From Bactrocera neohumeralis (taxonomy: Eukaryota > Arthropoda > Insecta > Diptera > Tephritidae), in NCBI RefSeq assembly GCF_024586455.1, contig NC_065920.1:12610144-12674143 (forward strand): 64,000 nt of DNA, read 5' to 3'. A program made the position numbers and the translations under genes. Position 1 is the first letter of the stretch; the number at the start of each line of letters is the position of its first letter. Of this stretch, positions 46,301 through 58,300 are shown one piece after another. The notes under the pieces are model-generated. The model worked only from the letters and a program-made list of their open reading frames with translations, was not told the origin of the DNA and did no database searches.

Positions 46301-49300
46301 ACCCAGAAGGAAACGTAGGAGACCCCATAAAGTATATGCACGAGACGAGCTGCGTCGATTAAGCCCTGTTCTTCTGTCTGTCTGTATATATTTATACGAA
46401 CAAGTTCCTCAGTTTTTGCATACGTCCTTTTCTCACCTAGAAGCTGCTCGTTTATCGGAATGACAGATATTGGTCAATATAGCATATAGCTTATAGCTAC
46501 CATTGAACTCAAGTCCATATACGGAAAACTTTTGCATTTGACGAGATATCTTCAAGAAATTTGGCATGCATTATTGTCTGAAACCAGGGTGCAGTCTCCG
46601 AGGAAATTGTTCAGATCGGGCAACTATAACATAAAGCTGTCATACAAACTGACCGATCGAACTCAAGTCCCTGTATGGAAAACTTTTGCAATTAAAGAGA
46701 TTTTATCATCAAATTTGGCATGGGTTATTGTCCAAGACCACGATGTAACCTCTGAAGAAATTGTTCAAATTGCGTCACAATAGCATATATCTGCCATATA
46801 AACTGACCGTTCACAGTTCTTGTAAGGAATTTTTGTATATGTGCCTGTAATGTGTTATCTTTTTTCGTTCTTTCAAGTTGTCAAAGTGGAGCAAGTTCCT
46901 TGCCACTCGGAAGTCATAGTTGTAGCATACAAAACCCGGGTTTCTTATTTTATGGAGCGCCTAAACAGTATTCTTGCAAGTGTTTTCATTCAAATCAGAT
47001 TTCTTTATGTGACCATGGAGGAAGCAGAGCACTTATCGCCGAACAAACTCCATAGAAATCGTTTTTGAGACATTTTGAGGTTATGTTGGACATATCTACT
47101 ATATTACTGGATCTCGGTTACAATTTTCTTACAGGCCTTGTTTGCTTTATAAAAGTGTACGTATATATGTACATATATAAATATAAATGTCTGTATGTAT
47201 GTATTTATATAGCTGCGGCGTCTTTTGCTTAGTTTGGCAGCAGCCCTGATCTCGTTTCAGCACTTTTGTCTCGTCTTCTGCTAATGCGCGTAATCTAACT
47301 CAGCGCTTTGTTGGATCGACAACATCTTCAAAGTTTTCTAAGAACTTTGTCTAGTTGTTAGTTGTTGTGATTGTTGCTGTTGCTGTGTATTTGCAATTTC
47401 AATTCTCGCCTGACTCTAATTGCTGCGGCGATTGCTCAACAAACACCGTCTTCTATTGTTTGAATGTAAAATGATGTTTTATTGTTGTTGTTGTTTTTAT
47501 TATACAACTGGTGTTAAGTATAAATGCAGTTGTTGTTGCTATTGTGTTACGGTTCACGTGTGCATCTTTCGGTTTGTTGGGCGCTTTTAATTACAAAGAA
47601 TTTTACCGAAAAGTAGAAAGGGTTACCCAAGAACCCGGCTTACACACACATACATACATACATACATGTATGTATCTTTGTAGCATATGTATAAAGAAAT
47701 ATTCTTTTATAATGTGGTTAAGTCGGCTGCATAACCGAATTCAACGCTCTGAGAACAGTTAGTCCGGCTGACAGAGCGGCTGCGTGTATTTCATCAGCGC
47801 CAGTCAGTGACTTGGACCAGCTGTTGCTGTCAAGGTTGCTTTCTTGTAGTTGCTTCTAATATTATTGTTGTTGTTTTTGTTACTATTATTGTTGTCGTTT
47901 TTGTTATTATTACTGTTTTTGGTTTTGTTGCTATTATTGTTGTTGTTATTGTTACTATTATTGTTTTTGGTTTTGTTATTAATATTGTTGTTGTTATAGC
48001 TACTATTATTTTTGCTGATATTACAGCTTGTGGTTGTTTTTGTTATTATAACTTGTTGTTGTTGTCCAACTACTTCACATAAATTAGTTGCGGCTGTCGT
48101 TGTTCGGGGTTGTTCGCTTGATTTTCGGCTATAATTCATCTTTCGGTTTTTTGTTATGTTTTTTGTTGTTGTTCTATTTTCAATTCTAACTTTTGTAGAT
48201 AATTTCGTAGAAATTAAAACCCGTTCTAGTACCAACATTTGTATATGTATGACCTGAAATGCGTTCGCCTGCTTTTGTTTGACTATTATGTGTTGTTATT
48301 GTCTTTGTTTTTGCTTTCAACTTTAAACATTTACTGTATTTCTGCAATTAATGTTTGCTTTTCGACGCGTATCGCCGTTAGTTTGGTTTCGCTTACTGGG
48401 CACATATTGTAGGTATAAATATGTATGTTTGTATGTATGTACAGTGTGTGCAAATTTGCATACGAAAATTAATCGTTCACACTTTTAAAGGTGAAAAAGC
48501 ATTAACAGCAAAAACAAAACGTTAATTTCGGCTGCTACGAATCTTTAATACCCATCACGTGTGCATTTTATAGCATAAAAGCTATATGCCATAGTGTTCC
48601 GCCCTGTTTATCCCGTTCGAAGATTGAGGTTAGGTTTGATGGCTGATCCAGCGACCGCACTTGGACTACTGTATGCAGCCCTTTGTGAAACTATAAAAGT
48701 AGTAATCTCGTACTTGATTCGTTGGTGGAATATCTGAAAGTGCGAGCTCCCAAGTATTTAAGCCTTGATCTCACAAACGCGGGACAATCAAGAGGGAAGT
48801 TTTGTTATGTCTCCATCTCTTCTTCTCCCATACAGCTTCAGCAGCTGGCATCCGCAAATCTCAATCATTTAGGACGTCGACAGGGCCATGACCTATTAGA
48901 ATCTCCACGACTACGGAGAGGCTAACCTTACTAAGGGGCAAATCGATGGTAGCCCAGCGCTGGCCAAGCTATCTAGTAGTAGTACACACGAGGAGAGGGG
49001 AGCACCAACCCGTTCACATTCTAGTGATAGCAGAGCTAAGGTGCCTTTACTTGTGAGTGTGTACTTGGTTACCTTGTGATCTGGCACCAATACTAGTCTT
49101 ATCACAGTTACACGAGGCCATTGATAGCGAGGTTAGGCATTCCTTAACCAGATTTGAATGCACGGTTAGTGCTCAGGACGAAATCGCCGCCCTGTTATGA
49201 GTGTAAATAGTCACTTCTCTGAAGGAGGCTGCACTCTGGACTAGTAAATCTACCGCTACCTTAATGGCAGCAAACTCGCGTTGGAAAAGATTGCAATGTC

Positions 49301-52300
49301 ATTGTAAGGAAGTCTGAAACTGAAGATGATAGAGAGATCCTGACAATATACCACTCCAAAAACCGCCCCCTTAAGCTTTGACCCATCCATATAAAAGCTC
49401 GCTGTTCCTCTCCTCCAACAGACAAGAGCAGAGAAAAGGCCGCCAGTTTGAGGTTTGACGACATCATGTTCTAAAAGTTCCGGTGTAATGCTAAAGCGTG
49501 AGAAGATTTTCGAATGTTCGGACATGTTCGGAGATTGTAGCGTTGTCTTTAATGATAGTTCTGCGAACTTTCATGAAGCTATCTTGTCAAATAAAAAAGT
49601 TTTCCGTACAAACAATTAATTTTGATCGTTCCTCCGTTTGTATCCTCGGTCTGACAATGGATGAGTCATGACTGCATTACTTCACTACGAAGTCCATTCG
49701 ACAGTCATCCAAGTGGACTACACACGATAAATTCCCTCCAGAAGTATGCGCATAGAATAGCTTTTATTTACTACCTTGAAAAATAAGGTCCATGACCAGT
49801 TACTATTACATAGCGTTTTTGAATCCTTTAAAGGCTGGAATCGCCGCAAAATTGTCGCATTTGAAGAAAAGGAAAATGCTGTCACACCAAGACAATGCAC
49901 CGTGTCAGAAGTCAGTGAAAACGATGGCAAAAATCCATGAAATGAGCTTGGAAGTTCTTCTGCATATACCATATTCTCCAGATCTGGCCCCCAGCGATCC
50001 AAAAGAATGTTCGCTGGGAAGAATTTTCGGCGATTGAAGAAGTGTTCGCCAAAACTGAAGCCTATTTTGAAGCAATAGACAAATCGTACTACAAAAATAT
50101 TATCGAAAAGTTGGAGGGTCGCTATAATCAGTGTATCACCCTTGAAGGGAACTATGTTTGAGTAAAAAAAAACGAATTTTGATAAAAAGTGTGTCTTGCT
50201 ATAGTAGGCCGGAGACTTTTCAATTGATCTGTTATATGCTTCAAAAACTGAAGGACAAATTCGCCGAAGTTTTCTTCTGGGTGTTACAAACTTGAAGCCA
50301 AACTTAAAACTCCCTGTGGGGGGTATAAAAATACGACTGCGAAATTGAAAGAAAGACTTCGAGTTTCATACACAGATACGTTTTAAGCGATGCGCATATA
50401 TATATACATATGTATGTATATACCGATTCATGACACTTCACTCAAGTTAAATTGGCTTTTGGCGGAGTTAACTATTTGCCAAAGGTTTTATTAGCATTTA
50501 GCTCGGTGTGTATTCGGTGCTCCAAGTAGCAGTACATATTCACACATATAGTACATATACCATATTTGAATATAAATTTAACAGCAATTAACTAATTGTT
50601 TCGAAAAGTGCATGACTAATTTGATTCGCACTATTTTTATGGCCATTCTATTGCCATTAGAAGCTATTTCCTCTATTTAATCGCTTACATGGCAGGCTGA
50701 TTCATCGATACCTAGCATATATGACTATATAATGTTAGTAAAGTCAAAGTCGATTTCGAATTCGAACTCGCGCAATTAGCCACTTGCGTCATGTAATGCC
50801 TCTCAATGTCAAATGTGCAGCCTTCCAGCTGTTTCACACTAGTCTAAGTCATGCTTCTTTAATTTGTTTTAATTTACGTGTTTTTTTTTAATTTGTTTTT
50901 GTGGATAGTAACTGCTGCACTTACAGCAATCAATCATTCACGCTGAGTTTGATTTTAAATGACGTGATCTCATTTACACTTGTCTACACTTCTTAACACT
51001 AAAAAGTGCAAAGTTGACCTTAATTGTTGATTAATACCTGTGAGGTTGGAAAATCTTTGTGTATAGTTTTCTCTTGTTTTATGGTGGCTATAACAACCGT
51101 TCTTCCTCTTGATTGGTTCCGTGGCTATTTTAGTGTTTTTTGGCGAGTCCACTGTGTCCAGCTAGTCGACTATTTGTCGCGTAAGTTGGTTCCAAATCAA
51201 AAAACCAAATGAAAATGTAATATTTCCGGCATTATCTTTCTAAAGAGACCATTTGAAGAATTTATTTAGAATCCTCTAAGAGCCTACTACTACAATTAGG
51301 ACCGTTCTCATGACAAGCTGGCTTATGAACCAGCAATAGACTCGGACCAAGGAATGACTGTATTCCTCAAAACAGTTTCGGGAAATACCCCATGAATGTG
51401 AACAACAATTGCAAGGACCAGAAAGACTGATAAAGTATGAGTTAGATTCGTCGGGAAAGGACTTTAAGGGACTCTATAAATATCCGATATTATTTTCAGT
51501 ATTACCTATTTGAAACAAAATATTCCTCTATCACTCCCAACCAGATCTACTTTGGGTTCCCACATAATCGTTTTTCATTGACCTTTGAGGTCATGAGAAC
51601 AATCAGAAATTAAGTGGTATTGGTCATGTTTTGAACCGTGTTTCGACTTGGCCTATAAGGTTATTTTTGAAGTAAGGTTATTTTTGAAGTACCGGTTCTC
51701 TACTTAATTGTGTTCGGGGTCTTAATCATGATATTTTAACAGAGGGATGAAACATTCGATGTCTCAAATACCTAGCCAAGCAGTGCAGTGATCCCTTCCA
51801 ATATTTTTCCCCTCTTAAAAAATCACGCTTTATATTAGCTCACCTATTTCACAGTAAAATCCACCCCAGCCATTCGGACATGAGCAACGTCCGCTGCGCA
51901 AACAACGTCCATTATTCTTGCATGGTATCAGCTTACAACTCTCCGAGTATTCGCAACGATCACCTTTCGCATATTCGGGGCAAATACAGTGCGGTTGCAG
52001 TTTTTCATCGAGCCAACAATGACCGCCCGCCTCGCAGGAATCGCCGCCACATGCCGTGCCATCACAGTCGCGGATATTACGAGAATCTAAAACAGCAAAA
52101 GTCAGTAGTTAGACTCAAATTTACACTTTCGCACCCCTCTTTTCCACTACTTACCCATTATATTTGTTTCGTTGAGCACAATGCGCGTACCGCTGACCAC
52201 CAGACCACGTACGCAGCCACGGAATGGTATTGGGAAGCCAGAAATGGCATTATGTGGCAACTTGGATAAATCTTTGAGTCCACCAATGTATAGCAGGGAA

Positions 52301-55300
52301 TCGGGTTCGACAAGTACTTCGGCGGAAGGTGCTAGTGCCGACGATGCGCTACCCTCAACCCAAAGCGTCAGCCAGCGTCCACGTTGTGCCATCTTGATTT
52401 TATGCCATTCGCCAATTGCGAGCATACGTACGCTCCGTACGACAGTCACGTGGCTACTGGGACCAGAAATGCGGAATTCCACAACACCACCCTGTAATGA
52501 GAGTGACACGAAACCGACTTTCTTATCCTGATTATTATTCAAAGTGCCGAAGTAGAGTAGTAGACCACGTTCAGAGAGCGGACGCAATTGGAATTCGATG
52601 AAGAAGAATTGCACACGATGATGCTCTTCGAAAGTCTTGGAGCCCATAAGCGGCACAGGCGAGAAATTACGTTGTTTCTCGACTTCGTTGAGCAACTTCA
52701 TAACAAAGTGCTGGTTTGAGGAAGCAATCGGTTTCGGTGGCATTAGTTTCTTCGTAAAGTTGCGATAACTGATAATTTGCGAACGCTTCGAACCAAGTTT
52801 ATCGGAGCTATCATAGAGGTAGGGCCAACGTACAGCCAAATAAGAGCGACGACCGGTTAGCGAAACATCACTTAGTGAGCGTATATCTGCGAAGAGCGTA
52901 AGTTAGTTATTTGATAGTGGGTCAAAGTTTAAGTACTCAAGACTGGACCTACCTTCATCACAGTTTTTGCCCGTTCTGCCCACCGGACAATCGCACTCGT
53001 AACCATTTACCAGCGGCACACACGTTGAGCCTTCCGCGCATTTGTTGTTGAAGGAGTCACATGGATTGATGGGCTGAGCGCACAGTGGACCGTACCAGCC
53101 TTCTTGGCAGATGCAACTAAAATTAAGAGCCATATATTGAATTCAAAGCACGATTTATGCCAAAAGTTTGAAAAAACTTACGTGAAAGTAGCGCCATGTT
53201 GCAAACAGGCGCCGTCGTGTTGACAAGCATGCCGGTGGCATTCTCTGGTGCCACATTGTCCCACGCCGCGTCCACGCACACCGCGCGTCTCCTGCAGCGG
53301 CACTGTCACTTGACCCGCCTTCAAGTTCACATCGTAGATACAACCCTGGAAGCCTGAATGTAGCGGCAAATCGTGCGGTAGCGTATTGAAATTCGCTATC
53401 TCATGTCCACCCAAATAGAGTATGGGCATAACATCCATGCGACTAACACTGCCCGGTGAACGACCAGTAATATTGAATTTACCATCCACCGAAAGCCAAG
53501 CCTGACGTCCAATGCGTCCAACCTTAATCTCGTACGGCACACGCGGTGCATCCAAACGGAAATCAATGGGTTTCTGCGTAAATATGCGTCGCGGTCCTCC
53601 ACCCAAATTCCAAGTGAGCATAATGTAGCCTTGTATGAAGCTGATCGCTAAATGATCGCTCTTCTCATCGTGATAACCGGATTGTCCTAAGAACGCGAGC
53701 AGTGAAATTTGTGACATGGTTTGCGGTAGTATCTTGAAGCTTAACTCGATCGAGTATTCCAGCGGTATGGGCACAGTGTAGGCGACAAACGACGACAGTC
53801 CATTGACGCTGCCCGAGAACGACGGCAGCGCGACTTCGAGATCTGTAAGATTTTTGATTGTAGCGGGGGAAATCGTATGGGCAGGAAAATCTTGTTTTAT
53901 TTTTTTGTTTGGGATATTTGTAGGAAAAGAAAAAGGATTGGGTTTCACAGCGGTTTTGGAGAGTTAAATTTAGATTAGTTGCCTGTTTTTCAAGTTGCAC
54001 TTCTGCAATGTACCTATGTACGAGTACGAATACGAGTACAACATTACCAATGGTTGGATGCACGAACACTGAACACTTCAAAAAAGTCTAACGATTTGTA
54101 GGGATGAGGATGGATTCTTCGAATTTGTGTGTGTGTGATGCCAACATGTGTGAACATGTGCGTGTGGAAGGTTATATTCGGCAAAAGTTTTACTTACTGT
54201 GTTCGCAATAGTGACCATGCTTGCCTAAGGGACATAAGCAGAGGTAGCCGCTGCCTGGAAATTGTACGCAAGTGCCGCCATACTGGCAGGGATTATCTTC
54301 ACAAACGGAGATTTCACAAGTTGGTCCCATATAACCGGTTGGACATTTGCATTTCCACTTCTCCGCTTTTTCGCCATTCTCATCAACTTCGTTGGTTTCG
54401 ATTTTAATGCAAGCAGCGCCGTTGCGACAAGGACTCGACAAACAGGCGAGTGAGCCACATTCTGTTATGCCAAAGCCGTCCAAAGCGTCACTGCAACGTA
54501 AGAGATTAAAGAGGAGGATGATAAATATTAAGCAATAATTTTAAGAAATAAAGTGGAACCTGGTTATTAAGTGGTCAATTATTTTTTATAAAATCGATTG
54601 TGAAACTTTGGTAAAAATGACGGAGAGGGCAGCTCCGTTGAAGACATAGGTTTACTTAAGGGAAACAAACCGTTGTTCAAAAATCAGATTTCCTCAATAC
54701 TAAAGTATGATAAATATTCAGTCCTTCTCTATTTATTACTAATCTTGCCATCGCTGAACAAAGTTGTTCCGATGAGAAATCTTTACCAGAAACAAGCTCG
54801 AACCCATTTTAGTTAGCCATGCCGGATGGAGTGCCGTTACGATGTTCATAAGAAGTAGTCATCTTTCAGGATGCCAACGCTTTCATACCATGGGGCCTCC
54901 AACTGTTTGAAATGTTGCCGTGTCAGTGCCGGACAAGTGCATAAGACATGATCCACGGTTTTTCTGGTGCCATGCTCTAGAAATTTTCTGCAGTCATCTC
55001 GATCTGTCAGCCCCATTCTGCAAGCGTGTGAAGCCACCAGTCTGTGACCAGTGAGTATTCCAATCATGTTTCTACAGTCTCCTCCACCAAGAGGAAGCAG
55101 AAACTTTGTATATTTTTGATCAAACGGACATGACTTTTGCAGTTTTGCATTCAGTCCATTGGACTTTGACATTCCTTGTCTTGCTCTTGTCCAGATCGTT
55201 GTAAAGAAAATGAATGAGTTTTCCAAAGTCGATCACGTTATCGGATGACAGCCGTATACTATTCTTGGCAATCTCGTACATTATGTCATTGTCATCGATG

Positions 55301-58300
55301 CTTTTGGTCCTGTCAGCAGGTATAAGTGAAGTCGCTTGTTCTTGGTGACACTCTCCACTGCTGCCTTGTCTCCCAAAACAGTTCTGGCCGATATACAAGA
55401 CGAGGTTATTACCTTGACTGCTACTCGTCGGTCCGCGGTTTTCTCAATAGCAACGATATCTGCTTGAAATATTACGCAGACCCAACACTTGTGGGAAGTG
55501 GCGACGTCTTGCTGAATCCAAATGTCGTCGAGATCACTACCTTCAACTTCAGGTATCAATTAAACGGTTATCATGGCGGGACGGTATTTTTGAAAAAATG
55601 TAGACCGATGATTCCACCAGTCCACAAACCACACCAAACCATTGTTTTTTCTGGAGGAAATGGCAGCTCTTGAATGTCTTCAGGTCGCTCTTCGTCCCAA
55701 CTGCGGCAATTTTGGGATGTAAATATGAACCTTATTGCTGAAGAAAATTGTTGTGTTTCAGAAATGGTAACGGCCATACAAAAAAACAGGAAATCACTAA
55801 TCCACTGGGACTATTATTTTACTATAGAAAGTACACGATTTCATTTGAAAGATTCTCAGCTTGTGCTGAGAGATTCTTTTAAACGCAAGAGGCCGAAATT
55901 CCACTGAACCATATTTAAAATTTAATAGCTAATTGAGCTTTCGAGGCAACGAAAAAAATCTGTATCTAAAGAAAGGTAATTGGAACTGACCGAAACATAG
56001 AATGAGCTCATTGGGAGGGCCAGTGCTATGAAATCCGAAAATAGTTACGATATGTAATCTTTTCAATTCCTCCTTACCTTTTCTCTCTATTTTCATATTT
56101 CTTCTCTAATTTCCACTCACAATTCCCAGCTTGCGAACGGCTCACCATTTGCCATAAATATTATCTTTAAGCGCCCATAAACTTGATACCTTTAGTGAAT
56201 ACTTTGTGGCATGCAAATTTAAAGCTAGCCATGTCGAAAAGTAGAGAAGTGCCGTTAAATTCGTGCACCTTTAGTATATGTGTCACGTGTTCCAGCAGCA
56301 TTTTTATTCACGCTTCACAATTGAATAGATACTTGTACGACATTATGAAGCTTTTGTGCCTGACCTCATGGTCGCGCACTCCTCACTCACGTCGCACATT
56401 AGGTAAGTGGCGCAAAAGCGCTGTTAACGGTTTTTTGGTAGCGGTGGTGGTGGCGCGAACCCAACGGTCATGCGATTTCCGAGCATTCAAGTATTTAAAC
56501 AATGAACTAAACGCTTCAGTTCTGGTCATTTTGAATGCACTCGGAATAAAATATGCAAGCAACAAGCAGAGAGCAGAAGAAGGACTATGCAAAAATCGCG
56601 GGTGGCTCGCAAAAGCCGGCGGCCGCTTGGCAACGGTGGGCGCGCGTTGTGAATGACAATTTCACGTCGAACGGAAACGAAATGGAAATGAAGCGATTCT
56701 TTGGCGTTAAGTGTGCGGAAACTGAAAAGATGATGGCGACGCAGCAACGGCTAAAGGCACTTCTGATGTTTTTCGGTCCAGGGAGTGTGGGGTGGTGTAG
56801 CTATTGGCGGTGTTTGGTGGGTGCGCGGTTCGCTTATGAACTGGTAACGGCGGATTGCAGTAAGCACAAATGGTAGCTATGGCGATTGCACGAGCGATTG
56901 CCAGCGATTCTAGTTGACCGTCAATGGGTTAGTTAATGGGTCGTTGGGTCAGTTGCAACACTGTGCGGCAAGTGCATGACAGCGCAGCACAATTGAAATA
57001 TTTATGAACTCGCATTGCTGCTAATATTGACATTTAAATTAGCACACTGTGCGCTTGTACAATACAGTTACATCTATGTTAGCCTGTGTGTGTATATATG
57101 TATGCGCTTAAGTGCACTTTAGTGCCAGAGCGTTGTGGCGCTTCTCATCTTTGCGCTGTAAATAGCATTAACATAGCCTACTCCCTGCCGCTCACTGCCT
57201 GCCTCACTCCCTCTTTTGGCACTCTCTCAGTTGCCCTCCCTACGACCTGCTCACCCCCCGCGGCGAGGTCAAGTGGCACACAATTGACATTTTCGAAAAG
57301 TTAAATTAATTTCTGAGTGCAGCAACGAGTCCACCAATGAGTTTAGTTATCGAAAACTTTTGCTACCCGAACTTTGCAAATTAATTACGAGATATGCTTA
57401 ACTAAGTGAGTGTACTACTACAACTACTACTACTACTTCTTGATGTTGTTGTTGCCATTGCTGCTACATTTTTGTGTGCTCATATAACACAGTCTCTCGC
57501 TCTCCTGCGCTCTTGTTGCACTGAACAAATGTCAAACATTGAATATTTTGTGCGTTTTCTTCGCCGTCAAAGTTATCGACGAAAATTGTTTGTCACTCAG
57601 TGATGCTGAAAAATGCCGCTCTTTAACGGTAATCGCATCTACTTACAATAAAAAAATGTCGGTGTGTAGCCTGTCAGGGCATAAAGTTTTTCACAAAGGC
57701 GTGAAAGTTGTGAGTTCAGCGTTCCTGTAACAAGACGGTCTCAAGTTGCAGCAATCGAATTATTGAAATTTGGATGAGAGTTATACTTGGCAGCAAGTAT
57801 CTGTATGTATTTGGCAGAGAGCATAGTTGTCGCACTCAATTAACGGTAATTAATAATCACTTAATATGTTCAGAGTGAAGAGACGAAGAGGTTGTTCACT
57901 GTCTGAGAGGTTGTTGGGGCCTTCTTGCTAAGATGTTGTAGTTGTTTAACTGAAGTACTGGTACTTAAGACTAATAAAGAGAATTTGGAATATTTGGTGC
58001 GCAACTTAGTTCCCAATGTTTGTCAATGGATGGCTCCATCTGTTAGATTAGATGGCTTGGGTACTGGAAGAGGAGTACCAATTAGACTGTTAGTTCAATA
58101 ATTTGTTAAGCCAAATTAAAAAAGTCTGTGGGTAGATATTAGCTATCGGCAAAGCACCCTGAACTTATCAAAAAGCTGCTAAGGTATTTTAGTTTATTTT
58201 TGATATATCACATGGCTTCAGTAGTTTCTGGTGATCGGTTTTGATATATTCAAAACGTAAACTTCATTTCCACAATCGTGACTTTGTTTATATGGCTTGT

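Noticed and set aside
47804..48238. 144-codon Asn-rich open frame on the - strand
   Set aside because: It is the reading of a TTG/TTA trinucleotide tract, with no domain, no splice signals and a mirror Val/Ile-rich frame on the other strand.
56183..56656. 157-codon open frame on the + strand inside an eys intron
   Set aside because: No recognisable domain, no promoter or splice context, and the opposite strand is equally open.
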